Below are positions 25,864-34,716 of a stretch of 64,000 nucleotides of DNA, piece by piece. The translations under genes were made by a program, and so were the position numbers. Origin of the DNA: Pseudodesulfovibrio sp. S3 (GTDB taxonomy: Bacteria; Desulfobacterota; Desulfovibrionia; Desulfovibrionales; Desulfovibrionaceae). A model generated the notes under the pieces. That model was given only the letters and a program-made list of their open reading frames with translations. It was not told the origin of the DNA and did not search any database. Position 1 is the first letter of the stretch. Each line of letters begins with the position of its first letter. The stretch spans positions 124,001-188,000 of the forward strand of contig NZ_QTZO01000003.1 of assembly GCF_004025585.1 (NCBI RefSeq), read 5' to 3'.

Positions 25864-28095
25864 TTATTCCGGCTTAATAACCTTGCGCGGCTTGCTGCCT
25901 TCCTGGGGCCCGAGGATACCGTCCATTTCCATTTGTTCGATAAACCTGGCTGCACGGTTGAAACCAATTCTGAGCCGCCTTTGTAAAAGCGAAATGGACG
26001 CCTTACCTTGAGACAGCACAAACTGTACCGCTTCATCATAGACAGGATCATCCGTCTGATCAACATTGCCAGGGCCCCCGCCGTTCTTGGGATTCTGGCT
26101 CCAATCGCTGAAGTCGAGCTCAAATTCCTGGGGGACGGCGTTCTTCCAGAAATCGACCACATGCGCTATTTCCGTCTCGTCCATGTACGCACCGTGCATA
26201 CGTTTGAGTTTGCCGCCACTCGGCTTGAAGAGCATATCTCCCTTGCCGAGAAGCCGCTCAGACCCTACGGCATCGAGGATGGTGCGGGAATCGAACTTGG
26301 AAGTCACGAAAAAGGATATTCGTGTGGGAAAGTTCGCCTTGATAAGACCGGTGACGACATCAACACTGGGCCGCTGGGTAGCCAATACCAAATGGATACC
26401 CGCAGCACGCGCCAATTGGGCCAGGCGGACGATACACATCTCCACTTCCTTGGCTGCGGTCATCATGAGATCAGCAAGTTCGTCGATGATGATGACCAGA
26501 TACGGCATGTGCTTCATGTTCTCGAATTCCTCGGGAACATTGTCACCCATTTCAACTATTTTCTTATTGTATCCCTCGATGTTGCGCACACCAAGCTTTG
26601 CCATCTTCTCATATCTGCAATCCATCTCGAAGACAGCCCAGTCCAAAGCGCTCTTGGCCAGATTCATGTCCGTGACCACGGGATGAACCAGATGCGGCAA
26701 CTCGGCATACGGAGCCAGTTCAATACGCTTCGGGTCCACCAGCAACAATTTTACTTCATCGGGACCGGCCTTGTACAGCAAGCTGAGCAGAAAACCGTTG
26801 ATGCCCACTGATTTACCTGCGCCCGTGGCACCGGCAACCAGCAAATGCGGCATCTTGGCCAGATCGGCCACCATTTTCGCACCGTGGATATCTTTGCCCA
26901 AGGCGAGCGTCAGAGGTGATTTTGATTCAACAAATTCCTTGGATTCGATTATTTCACGCAAGTAGACCATTTCGCGCTCAATGTTGGGTATCTCGATGCC
27001 CACACTGTCCTTGCCTGGAATGGGTGCCTCGATGCGCACGGATTCGGCTCGCAAAGCCAGCGCAATATCGTCGGTCAGGTTCTCGATCTTACTTACCTTG
27101 ACCCCCGGCGCAGGCTTGAACTCGAACATGGTTACCACCGGGCCTGGAACTACCCGCTGGATTTCGCCCTGAACATTAAAATCATTCAAGCATTCCTTGA
27201 GTTTGTCCGCCAATGGCTGCAATACTTCCGGAGTCTGCGAGGTCCGTTGCGCAGGAGGACTGGTCAACAACTCCACACTGGGCAGCCCCCCCGGTGCGGC
27301 AGGTGCCTTGGCAACGGGCCTGGCAGCAGGCTGAGGCTTGGGCTTGGGGAGTTCTCTCTTTTGCGGCTTGTCCGATTCGCCCGCATCAAGATCAATGAAT
27401 TGGAGTTCATAATCCTCTTCCGTATCTCCTTCCTCAATATCCTCACCACGTTCCAGGGCCTTGGCTTTTATGCGTTCGTTACGCTGTTTTCGCCATTCGA
27501 GTATCCTTTCAAGGCAAACGGCCCACGCCCTCACAAGAACGTCCCAGACCGAAGCCCAGGTCACACCGAATACGCCCTGAATGGAAATGATCGTCACAAA
27601 GAACCAGAGAAGAAAGGTACCCACCGGCCTGAGATACGGCAGAGTGTATTTCGTGATGACGCTCCGGCCGAACAATCCGCTGCCCACGAGACCATAGGCG
27701 TCTTTGGGAACATTGGAAAACCAGGGGTGCATGGCCCAAGCCTCAAAGGCGATAAACAGCCCGATGACGCCCAGCCAGCGTGTTGTGGAAAGCCTTAATC
27801 GGGAAACAAACCTGATCAACCCCAGATACAGAAAATACAAGGGCCAGAAAACAGCTCCCATACCAAAGGTTTCCACAAGGAAACCGGCACAGTAAGCCCC
27901 TGCATACCCGACTACATTCTGCACTTTTCTCCCGGAGGACACGGCTTGATTGAAGCTCGGATCACCAGGACTGAAAGAGAGAATGCTCAGAAAAAGAAAT
28001 GCAGAGAGAAAAAGGAAGAACAGCCCGACAATCTCGTTGCTGCGCCCTTTTTCCCCGATCTTAATAGTCTTTCGTTGTCGTACCATTATTCCCAC
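25864..28095 (-). CDS. ftsK: FtsK/SpoIIIE DNA translocase
   Basis: FtsK pumps the chromosome through the closing septum and activates XerCD at dif. The protein has 743 residues from the GTG at 28095, or 740 from an ATG at 28086. Four membrane helices lie in the first 200 or so residues. A short proline-rich linker follows (residues about 230-290). The motor shows Walker A VAGATGAGKSVGING, Walker B LVIIIDELADLMM and RISFFVTSKFDSRTIL. The C-terminal gamma domain contains SISLLQRRLRIGFNRAARFIE for KOPS recognition. The length is like SpoIIIE rather than the much longer E. coli FtsK. Confidence 0.96.
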   Translation of the reverse strand: MGIMVRQRKTIKIGEKGRSNEIVGLFFLFLSAFLFLSILSFSPGDPSFNQAVSSGRKVQNVVGYAGAYCAGFLVETFGMGAVFWPLYFLYLGLIRFVSRLRLSTTRWLGVIGLFIAFEAWAMHPWFSNVPKDAYGLVGSGLFGRSVITKYTLPYLRPVGTFLLWFFVTIISIQGVFGVTWASVWDVLVRAWAVCLERILEWRKQRNERIKAKALERGEDIEEGDTEEDYELQFIDLDAGESDKPQKRELPKPKPQPAARPVAKAPAAPGGLPSVELLTSPPAQRTSQTPEVLQPLADKLKECLNDFNVQGEIQRVVPGPVVTMFEFKPAPGVKVSKIENLTDDIALALRAESVRIEAPIPGKDSVGIEIPNIEREMVYLREIIESKEFVESKSPLTLALGKDIHGAKMVADLAKMPHLLVAGATGAGKSVGINGFLLSLLYKAGPDEVKLLLVDPKRIELAPYAELPHLVHPVVTDMNLAKSALDWAVFEMDCRYEKMAKLGVRNIEGYNKKIVEMGDNVPEEFENMKHMPYLVIIIDELADLMMTAAKEVEMCIVRLAQLARAAGIHLVLATQRPSVDVVTGLIKANFPTRISFFVTSKFDSRTILDAVGSERLLGKGDMLFKPSGGKLKRMHGAYMDETEIAHVVDFWKNAVPQEFELDFSDWSQNPKNGGGPGNVDQTDDPVYDEAVQFVLSQGKASISLLQRRLRIGFNRAARFIEQMEMDGILGPQEGSKPRKVIKPE

Positions 28096-28102
28096 TTGTG
28101 AT

Positions 28103-28142
28103 AAAAAAGGTCCTGGACAGCAAGCTGCCCACGACCTTTTTA
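28103..28142 (-). terminator. Terminator for efp
   Basis: On the minus strand AAAAAGGTC and GACCTTTTT flank an inner GGGCAGC / GCTGTCC stem, giving one long hairpin that ends in TTTTTT. It lies between efp and ftsK. Confidence 0.85.
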
Positions 28143-28173
28143 CGCAATTTTCACGATGTGTTGCAAGTCCGCT

Positions 28174-28731
28174 TTATTCGCGACCAAGATACTCTCCGCT
28201 ACGGGTATCCACCTTGATCGTGTCGCCTTCGTTGATGAAGAGCGGCACGTTGACCTGCAGACCGGTTTCCATGGTGGCCGGCTTGGTGGCATTGCTGACA
28301 CGGTCGCCCTGTACGCCGGGATCAGTCTGGGCAACGGTCAAGCTGACGTTGGCGGGCAGATCCACACCGATCAGCTCCCCATTGTACAGGAGCACTTTCA
28401 CAGTGTCCCCTTCCTTGATGTAACCGCCCTTCTCGCCGACATTGGTTCCAGGAACATGCATCTGCTCATATGTGGCAAGATCCATGAAAACGAAATTGTC
28501 GCCCTCTTTATAGATGTACTGCATCTCTGTCATAGCCATATCGGGCTTGTCGACTTTTTCACCAGACCGGAAGGTCTTATCCAGCACCTGACCGGTCATC
28601 ATCTGGCGAAGCTTGGTACGCATCATTGCACCGCCCTTGCCGGGCTTGAAGTGCTGAAATTCAATTATTTCGAATGGTTTCCCATCAATTTCGATCTTCA
28701 GACCTGTTCTGAAGTCCTTGGTCGATATCAT
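28174..28731 (-). CDS. efp: Translation elongation factor P
   Basis: EF-P relieves ribosome stalls at polyproline. The 185-residue protein, from the ATG at 28731, has the three beta-barrel domains. The loop PGKGGA carries the modifiable lysine, K32. The signatures [33 protein letters not shown] and the C-terminal [29 protein letters not shown] (by its parts VNVPLF and [10 protein letters not shown]) are present. It follows aroQ by 46 bases. Which modification occurs is unknown; no modifying enzyme lies in the window. Confidence 0.97.
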   Translation of the reverse strand: MISTKDFRTGLKIEIDGKPFEIIEFQHFKPGKGGAMMRTKLRQMMTGQVLDKTFRSGEKVDKPDMAMTEMQYIYKEGDNFVFMDLATYEQMHVPGTNVGEKGGYIKEGDTVKVLLYNGELIGVDLPANVSLTVAQTDPGVQGDRVSNATKPATMETGLQVNVPLFINEGDTIKVDTRSGEYLGRE

Positions 28732-28777
28732 GTCTGCTCCAAAAAGTTTCCCGGCATTCCCCGGTAGGTTGAATGTC

Positions 28778-29239
28778 TTATTCAGTCGCCAAACGCTCAT
28801 ACAGCGCCTGGACACCGAGGGCATAACCCAGAATTCCGAAACCGGCAATAACGCCGATGCACCTCTCGCCCATGATGGACTGCTGTCTCAACGGCTGATC
28901 GGTCCGCGCCCATATGTTGCTGATATGCACTTCCACGCATGGAACCCCGATCCAGGCCAGGCAATCCGCAATGGCCAGACTGGTATGTGTATAAGCTCCT
29001 GCATTGAATACCACCCCGTCCACCTGCTCTTTCCGGGCCTGCTCAAGGCGGTCAATCAGGCCGCCTTCGGAATTGGACTGAAAATGCGTCATGGTCACTT
29101 CGGCAGCCTTGTCGCCCATGACCTGTTCCAACAACGTCGGCATGTCATCCATGGTTTGTGAACCATAGATTTCAGGTTGCCGTTTTCCGATATGCCCGAG
29201 ATTGGGGCCGTTCAGTATCAAAATATTGAGTTTGCCCAT
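28778..29239 (-). CDS. aroQ: Type II 3-dehydroquinate dehydratase
   Basis: AroQ removes water from 3-dehydroquinate in the shikimate pathway. The 153-residue protein from the ATG at 29239 has [21 protein letters not shown] with the lid tyrosine and catalytic arginine, [32 protein letters not shown] with the conserved histidine, and [13 protein letters not shown]. It lies directly upstream of efp. An ATG 21 bases earlier is in frame but the GGAAGAG site favours 29239. Confidence 0.96.
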   Translation of the reverse strand: MGKLNILILNGPNLGHIGKRQPEIYGSQTMDDMPTLLEQVMGDKAAEVTMTHFQSNSEGGLIDRLEQARKEQVDGVVFNAGAYTHTSLAIADCLAWIGVPCVEVHISNIWARTDQPLRQQSIMGERCIGVIAGFGILGYALGVQALYERLATE

Positions 29240-29351
29240 ACGCTCTTCCCTCTTTCCCAAAAATTACCTCACACGCTTCTTGACGCGCCCCGGTAAAAAC
29301 AGAACATTAGGGACGTCCGAAAACCATTTGCCATAAAAGCGGTGCTTCTTT

Positions 29352-29954
29352 ATGAACCGAACCATTGAGTTAGTCAAAACAATATACGAAATCAAGCAAC
29401 TTGAGGAGTGCAGCGAGGTGCAGATAGCCCTTGCCGGACGCTCCAATGTAGGCAAATCGTCCCTGGTCAACCGTCTGGCCGGTCGCAAGGCACTGGCCAA
29501 AATCAGTTCCAAACCCGGGAAAACGCGCAGCCTGAATTACTATCGGGTCAATCCGGACGGGTATTATCTGGTTGACTTACCAGGCTACGGATACGCCAAA
29601 TGCTCCAAGACCGAGCGCGACAAATGGGCCAAACTCATTGCGGCTTACATGAACAACAATCCGCAGCTCAAAGCCGTGGCAGTGTTGCTCGACTCCCGAT
29701 TGACACCGCAAAAAATCGACATGGAATTGACAGCCTACCTTCGCAGTCTGGGCATCCCCGTGATTCCGGTCCTGACAAAAGCGGACAAATCAAAACAGCG
29801 TGAACTGGCGCAATTGCAAAACCAGTGGAAAGACATCCTGCAACAAGAGCGTCTCCCGATTCTCTTTTCCAGCAAGACCGGCAAAGGTGAAGACAAACTC
29901 TGGGATACCTTTAGTGAATACGCCGGAATGCCGTCAGACACGCCGGAGCCGTAG
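29352..29954 (+). CDS. engB: EngB (YsxC/YihA) ribosome-biogenesis GTPase
   Basis: EngB is a GTPase needed for 50S ribosome assembly. The 200-residue protein shows G1 LAGRSNVGKSSLVNRL, the G2 threonine in SSKPGKTRSLNYY, G3 VDLPGYGYAKCSK, G4 VLTKADK and the G5 region FSSKTGKGEDKLW. It is a single domain with no appended parts. Its last 21 bases overlap the end of the convergent lptG. Confidence 0.97.
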   Translation: MNRTIELVKTIYEIKQLEECSEVQIALAGRSNVGKSSLVNRLAGRKALAKISSKPGKTRSLNYYRVNPDGYYLVDLPGYGYAKCSKTERDKWAKLIAAYMNNNPQLKAVAVLLDSRLTPQKIDMELTAYLRSLGIPVIPVLTKADKSKQRELAQLQNQWKDILQQERLPILFSSKTGKGEDKLWDTFSEYAGMPSDTPEP

Positions 29955-31076
29955 GCCACTCCCCCACTCTTTCAGCGTCCTCTGGAAACCCGGCAGAGTG
30001 ACCCAGGCAAGACGAAAAGAGGCCAGCGATGCCATGATGCCGTTGCCCAGCCAGGCCGCGATGATGGGCGGTAAAACGCCTTTTTCGCCTGCTGTTGCGC
30101 CGACCACATGCACTCCGTATTGGACGAAGATCAAGATAAGCGCCAGCCCGATGTTCGCATAGACGTTCTCGGAAAACGTGACCAGCACCAGGGCCAATAA
30201 CGCCATGGTTACCATGGAAAAGGCATAGGAGAACTTTCCATGCCAGACGGTCTGGAGAATTTCGACGTTCGATCCTGACTCCTCCAGTTTTTCAATGGCC
30301 TTGGACAACTCAAGAAGCGGCAGTTGTGCCTTATCTCCCTTGAGCTCGACGGCGGCGTATGCCTTGAGATTCTGCCGAACGGACAAAAATTGGGATATCC
30401 GGCTTACCCCGATGAATGTCCTGGTATCAAGTTCATGCACATCCAAAAGGCCCCATCCATGGTCGTCAATAAGGGCTTTTTTGGCTGTGAGTATCCGAAT
30501 AAGCTCTTGATTATCAGTGGTAAATTCATACACTGTGATGCCGCTTGCCCGACTTTTACCAGGGTGCGCCTTCTCGGCAAGGACAATAAACGGTCCGTCC
30601 CGAAACCAGAGGCTGTCGATGGTCATCTCGTCCAGTTGTTTTTTCCTGACGTCCTCTTTCCAAATACGATTGGCCTCATATTCGCCGAACACGCCCAGGA
30701 ATTGGGAAAACACAAGCTGCCCAACGCTCCAAATCATGGCGTAAACAACAAAAAAACGGATGAACCAGGTAAAGGAAACGCCCCCGGCGCGCAGGGCCAA
30801 CATTTCCCTGGATCGGGTCAACACCCCCATCTGGATAACCATGGCGAGCAGGAAGATCGCAGGCATCAACTGCGAAACAATGAGCGGAATTTTAACGACA
30901 AAATAAAACAGGATGGTTTCCGCGCCCAGTCCGGCCTGGATAAAATCATCAAGCCTGTCAAAAATATCGGACAGAAGGTAAAGGCAGGTTCCCACGGTCA
31001 GGCAGGCCGCCATGAGATACAGGTTTTGCCGTATGAGATAACGGCTCAACACACCTATGCCAAGGATATTCCTCAT
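29934..31076 (-). CDS. lptG: LptG, LPS-export ABC permease
   Basis: LptG pairs with LptF and the LptB ATPase to pull LPS from the inner membrane. The 380-residue protein begins at the ATG at 31076, which overlaps the lptF stop as ATGA. It has two N-terminal helices and MVIQMGVLTRSREMLALRAGGVS, which is the coupling helix region (key SREMLALRAGG). A periplasmic beta-jellyroll middle follows, then C-terminal helices including the YGVHVVGATAGEKGVLPPIIAAWLGN region. The convergent engB overlaps its end by 21 bases. Confidence 0.93.
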   Translation of the reverse strand: MRNILGIGVLSRYLIRQNLYLMAACLTVGTCLYLLSDIFDRLDDFIQAGLGAETILFYFVVKIPLIVSQLMPAIFLLAMVIQMGVLTRSREMLALRAGGVSFTWFIRFFVVYAMIWSVGQLVFSQFLGVFGEYEANRIWKEDVRKKQLDEMTIDSLWFRDGPFIVLAEKAHPGKSRASGITVYEFTTDNQELIRILTAKKALIDDHGWGLLDVHELDTRTFIGVSRISQFLSVRQNLKAYAAVELKGDKAQLPLLELSKAIEKLEESGSNVEILQTVWHGKFSYAFSMVTMALLALVLVTFSENVYANIGLALILIFVQYGVHVVGATAGEKGVLPPIIAAWLGNGIMASLASFRLAWVTLPGFQRTLKEWGSGLRLRRV

Positions 31077-32245
31077 GCTTCCGCTTCCTTGCGAAACCGC
31101 AAATGCATGAGCCACAGGATCACGGTGGGCGTTCGTTCAAGATTGGCATACCGCATACCGATCAACGCGACGAAGACAAAGAGCACATTGGGTGCCCACA
31201 TCCCATAAATTGCCGGAATGGTGCCGGATTCCCCCATACTGACGCCGATGGAGAACATTGTGTAATAGACCATGAACAAGCCCATGGCCAAGAGCAGGCC
31301 GTATTGCTGCTTCAACCCTCTGAACACAGAGGCAATGGGAATGGCAAACATGCCCAGAATAAAGCAGCCCAAAGGCAATGTGAGACGCTTGAAGTACTCG
31401 GTGTCAACCTTCTTGAAAAACCGCTCGTCCTGATCCGGCATGAGCCCCGGATCGCTTCGTATGGCACTCAGACGGAAAAACGGCATATCCTTGGCCTTCT
31501 CTTCCGTAAAATTGAAACCCATGAGGAGCTTGCCGAGATCGAGCTTAATGGAATACTTGCCGAATTTGAGGACGTTCAATTCCTCTCCGCTTTCTCGAAA
31601 GATGTTCCCATTCTTGAACACGATCCGTATTTCAGCCTGTTCCGGCTTGGAAACAATCTGCGCCTCCGGAGCCACCACCACCACGGATGTTCCCTTTATG
31701 GATTCATCCCGGACAAAGACGAACTTCAACTCGCCCTTTTCATTGTCGACCTGATGCGCATAAAAAGTGACTCCGGGAAACTCCTTGTTGAAAACGCCTG
31801 GCTGAAGGGCAAACTTGGAATGGGTCTTGGCAAAATAGTAGAGCTTGGTCTTGAACATATCCATGCCCCAGGCAAGTCCCCAGAACGATATGAAAAATGT
31901 GAACAAGGTTGCCAGGGCGCAGAATGCCGCCGGAGCGGAAAGCATACGATAGAGACTGACCCCGCTCGCCTTGAGTGCAATCAGTTCATTGTCCGTACTC
32001 ATACGCAGAAACGTCAGAAAAACACTCAGCATGGTAGCGATGGGCGCAATGAGCAGCAAAAAAAACGGTGTCAGGAAAAAGAAAAGTTGCAGGATATTGA
32101 AAAAACCGATGTTCTGAGAAAGAAACAGGGAACGGAGTTGCAACATCCTGCCTATCAGGATGAGTCCCAATAGACAGGACACCGTCAAGCCGAACAGCTT
32201 GAGCAGTTCAAAGAAAATTTGGCGCTGAAGGAGCTTCACTGGCAA
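31073..32245 (-). CDS. lptF: LptF, LPS-export ABC permease
   Basis: LptF is the partner permease of LptG. The 390-residue protein has the same layout: LLKLFGLTVSCLLGLILIGRM, LLLIAPIATMLSVFLTFLRMSTDNELIALKASGVS (landmarks IAPIATML and NELIALKASG), a periplasmic beta-jellyroll near residues 110-260, and C-terminal helices. Start choice is between a TTG at 32245 and a GTG at 32239; neither has a strong site. It lies directly after a 60-residue small gene and is coupled to lptG. Confidence 0.92.
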   Translation of the reverse strand: MPVKLLQRQIFFELLKLFGLTVSCLLGLILIGRMLQLRSLFLSQNIGFFNILQLFFFLTPFFLLLIAPIATMLSVFLTFLRMSTDNELIALKASGVSLYRMLSAPAAFCALATLFTFFISFWGLAWGMDMFKTKLYYFAKTHSKFALQPGVFNKEFPGVTFYAHQVDNEKGELKFVFVRDESIKGTSVVVVAPEAQIVSKPEQAEIRIVFKNGNIFRESGEELNVLKFGKYSIKLDLGKLLMGFNFTEEKAKDMPFFRLSAIRSDPGLMPDQDERFFKKVDTEYFKRLTLPLGCFILGMFAIPIASVFRGLKQQYGLLLAMGLFMVYYTMFSIGVSMGESGTIPAIYGMWAPNVLFVFVALIGMRYANLERTPTVILWLMHLRFRKEAEA

Positions 32246-32248
32246 TAA

Positions 32249-32431
32249 CTAGCTCTGGTTTTCCTTATAGAATCGTTGGAGAAACTCCATGTCCTTGGGC
32301 CCCATGTTGAAACGAACGCCCGCCTCTTCAATAAGTGCAGCAAGCCCCTTCTCCGTCTGGCTTTCCATCATCTCGCTGATCCAGGCTATGGCTTTGCGGG
32401 TTAATTCGCTCTGAGGCATTATGGTCGTCAT
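32249..32431 (-). CDS. Small protein of unknown function upstream of lptF
   Basis: The ATG at 32431 follows CAGGAG at good spacing and encodes 60 residues, MTTIMPQSELTRKAIAWISE at the start and LQRFYKENQS at the end. It is soluble, helix-rich and acidic to neutral, with no signal or membrane segment. It ends 3 bases before lptF, so it is probably co-transcribed with the LPS-export pair. I do not recognise the family. Confidence 0.65.
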   Translation of the reverse strand: MTTIMPQSELTRKAIAWISEMMESQTEKGLAALIEEAGVRFNMGPKDMEFLQRFYKENQS

Positions 32432-32565
32432 CGAGTGCTCCTGTTTTTTCCTTGCTTCCAATCAATAGAAATACACCAGCTTCCAAGGGGTTGCAAGGCA
32501 GTGTTAGTTGGACTAGACCTTTTGACTCAAGACACGTCAAAACCCTGTTCATCCCTGAGGATCAT

Positions 32566-33357
32566 ATGGCACCCTGGTATGTTGCGTTCATTCTCGGCAT
32601 TGTTGAAGGCCTCACCGAATTTCTCCCCATTTCCAGCACCGGCCACCTGATCATAACGGGGCATCTCTTGGGTTTTACCGGCCCCAAGGCCGAAACATTT
32701 GAAATCGTTATCCAACTCGGTGCAATCATGGCCGTCGTTGTTCTTTATTGGCAACGCTTCATAGGTCTCATCATCCCGGACCCAAAACGAAAATTCTCCG
32801 GGATATACGGCCTGTGGCTGCTATTTCTCACCTCTCTGCCTGCTTCGGTGCTCGGATTGCTGACTCACGGCTACATCAAGCAGTACCTTTTCTCGCCAAC
32901 CACAGTCGCTGTGGCGCTTGCAGTGGGCGCGGTGTTCATTTTCGCGGTCGAAGGCGTCAGCAAGGATGAATCAACTGCATCTTTGGATGATATCACGCCT
33001 AAACTTGCCCTGGGCATCGGACTGTTTCAATGCCTGGCTCTGTGGCCCGGTTTTTCCCGTTCCGCTTCGACCATTATGGGAGGAATGCTCCTTGGAGCCA
33101 AGCGCACCGTGGCCGCCGAATACTCATTCATCGCTGCGGTTCCCATCATGTTCGCTGCCACAGGTTATGATTTCCTGAAGAATTACCAATTGTTTGAAAG
33201 CAACGACATGGCCTTCCTGCTCATCGGATTTTTGGTCTCGTTCGTCTCTGCCTGGCTGGCCGTCAAAGGGTTCATCTACCTTCTCGGCAGGCTTACCCTT
33301 CGTCCCTTTGCCATATACAGACTGGCTCTCGCGCCACTGATTCTCCTGTTTTTGTAA
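32566..33357 (+). CDS. uppP: Undecaprenyl-diphosphatase UppP (BacA)
   Basis: UppP recycles the undecaprenyl carrier of cell-wall and LPS synthesis by removing one phosphate. The 263-residue membrane protein starts at the ATG at 32566, after TGAGGATC. It shows the two signatures GIVEGLTEFLPISSTGHL and ALWPGFSRSASTIMGGMLLG, holding the catalytic glutamate, serine and arginine. About seven to eight membrane helices follow the usual pattern. It is single and followed by tRNA-Met. Confidence 0.97.
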   Translation: MAPWYVAFILGIVEGLTEFLPISSTGHLIITGHLLGFTGPKAETFEIVIQLGAIMAVVVLYWQRFIGLIIPDPKRKFSGIYGLWLLFLTSLPASVLGLLTHGYIKQYLFSPTTVAVALAVGAVFIFAVEGVSKDESTASLDDITPKLALGIGLFQCLALWPGFSRSASTIMGGMLLGAKRTVAAEYSFIAAVPIMFAATGYDFLKNYQLFESNDMAFLLIGFLVSFVSAWLAVKGFIYLLGRLTLRPFAIYRLALAPLILLFL

Positions 33358-33394
33358 GATGTTCCAAAAAATTGGAATAAGTCCGAATTTCCAC

Positions 33395-33423
33395 TTGCCA
33401 AGCACAAAAAGACGTTCTATAGA
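33395..33423 (+). promoter_or_regulatory. Promoter for tRNA-Met
   Basis: TTGCCA at 33395-33400 and TATAGA at 33418-33423 are 17 bases apart, about 28 bases before the tRNA. Confidence 0.65.
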
Positions 33424-33450
33424 CTGTTTCCGCTTCGGCGAAACAAACGT

Positions 33451-33527
33451 GGCGAGGTAGCTCAGTTGGTCAGAGCATGCGGCTCATATCCGCAGAGTCG
33501 GAGGTTCAAGTCCTCTCCTCGCTACCA
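33451..33527 (+). tRNA. tRNA with anticodon CAT (elongator Met, possibly Ile2)
   Basis: A complete cloverleaf with CCA encoded is present. The anticodon stem TGCGG / CCGCA encloses the loop CTCATAT, giving anticodon CAT. The T arm is GAGGTTCAAGTCCTC. The first acceptor pair is G-U and it lacks the three G-C pairs below the anticodon that mark initiator tRNA. Elongator Met and lysidine-modified Ile2 share this anticodon; I favour Met but cannot exclude Ile2. Confidence 0.9.
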
Positions 33528-33540
33528 CGAATGGAATAAG

Positions 33541-33581
33541 AATCCCGTAAAATCATAAAGGTTTTACGGGATTCTTTTTTT
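33541..33581 (+). terminator. Terminator after tRNA-Met
   Basis: AATCCCGTAAAA and TTTTACGGGATT form a 12-bp stem with a 9-base loop, followed by CTTTTTTT. Confidence 0.9.
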
Positions 33582-33730
33582 CTCCCCCCTTCACTTTTCA
33601 TAGACGGCAAAAACGCCTCACCGATGCGTTCATACTAGAACTTATGTCAGAATGATTGCCTCCCGACCTCTTTTCATTGTATTTTTCATTGAACATGCGT
33701 ATTTGTTTCAATAAACAAAATCGGTATACC

Positions 33731-34702
33731 ATGAACAAGAATGCACTTTTTATGTTTGCGATTTGCACCCTTCTTTCTCTTGCAGCCTGTTCAAGCGAAC
33801 CACAGGATGTCTTTCAGGGCTATGTTGAAGGGGAATATGTTCACGTGGCTGCTCCAATAGGCGGCACACTTGATGAACTCAACGTCACCCGAGGACAGAC
33901 TGTTTCAAAAGACGCCCCTCTCTTTGGGTTGGAACGGGATTTTGAAAAAGCGGCCGTTGACGAGGCAACACACGACCTGCAACGGGCTCAAGACAATCTT
34001 GCCAACCTGGAGAAAGGTCAGCGTCCAACCGAGATAGCCTCAATCCAAGCCCGCCTGCGACAGGCAAAAGCAGCAGCGGATTTGGCAAAGGTTGAATACA
34101 AGAGACGGGTCCAGCTCATTGCCGAGGAAACCATTTCACAAGAGGAACTGGATCGATCAAAAAGCGACTATGATCAGAAAAAACAACAAGTAAGTGAAAT
34201 CAACTCGGAGCTGCAAACGGCTGGTCTAGGTGCGCGCAGCGATGTCATTCGAGCCGCGGCATCGGAAATCATGCAAAAGCAGGCCAAGCTTGTCCAGGCG
34301 CTCTGGAACTACAACCAGAAAGTCCGCACCGCTCCTAGCTCGGCATTTGTGTTCGACACACTCTTTCGCATGGGCGAATGGGTGCCTTCAGGGCAGGCCG
34401 TGGTATCACTGTTGCCACCCGAGAATATCGAAATCCGCTTTTATGTGCCCCAAACTATCGTGAGCCAAATCCAAACCGGACAAAAGGCCATCGTTACCTA
34501 TGACGGCGCTGAAAAGCCCGTCGATACAACGATCTCCTATATCTCCCCTTCTGCCGAGTTTACCCCCCCGGTGATCTATTCCAGCCAAAGCCGGGCAAAA
34601 CTCGTTTTCATGCTCAAGGCCAGACCATCTCAAGAGGATGCTGAAAAACTCCATCCAGGACAGCCGGTCGACGTCACCATTCCCACTCTCGTCCTCCAAT
34701 AG
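33731..34702 (+). CDS. HlyD/YbhG-like membrane fusion lipoprotein
   Basis: This 323-residue protein links an inner-membrane ABC pump to the periplasm and outer membrane. From the ATG at 33731 it carries a lipoprotein signal with lipobox LAAC (FMFAICTLLSLAACSS). The biotinyl-like barrel (VAAPIGGTLDELNVTRGQTVSKDAPLF, key PIGGTL and GQTVS) is split by a coiled-coil hairpin near residues 70-170. The adaptor end is PGQPVDVTIPTLVLQ. It is the first gene of the three-gene ABC-2 efflux operon, like ybhG-ybhF-ybhS/R. Confidence 0.85.
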   Translation: MNKNALFMFAICTLLSLAACSSEPQDVFQGYVEGEYVHVAAPIGGTLDELNVTRGQTVSKDAPLFGLERDFEKAAVDEATHDLQRAQDNLANLEKGQRPTEIASIQARLRQAKAAADLAKVEYKRRVQLIAEETISQEELDRSKSDYDQKKQQVSEINSELQTAGLGARSDVIRAAASEIMQKQAKLVQALWNYNQKVRTAPSSAFVFDTLFRMGEWVPSGQAVVSLLPPENIEIRFYVPQTIVSQIQTGQKAIVTYDGAEKPVDTTISYISPSAEFTPPVIYSSQSRAKLVFMLKARPSQEDAEKLHPGQPVDVTIPTLVLQ

Positions 34703-34716
34703 GGACCATCAATTGT

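Noticed and set aside
29264-29512. Minus-strand open frame of 82 residues over the engB start
   Set aside because: It is the shadow of engB, whose GTPase motifs lie on the plus strand.
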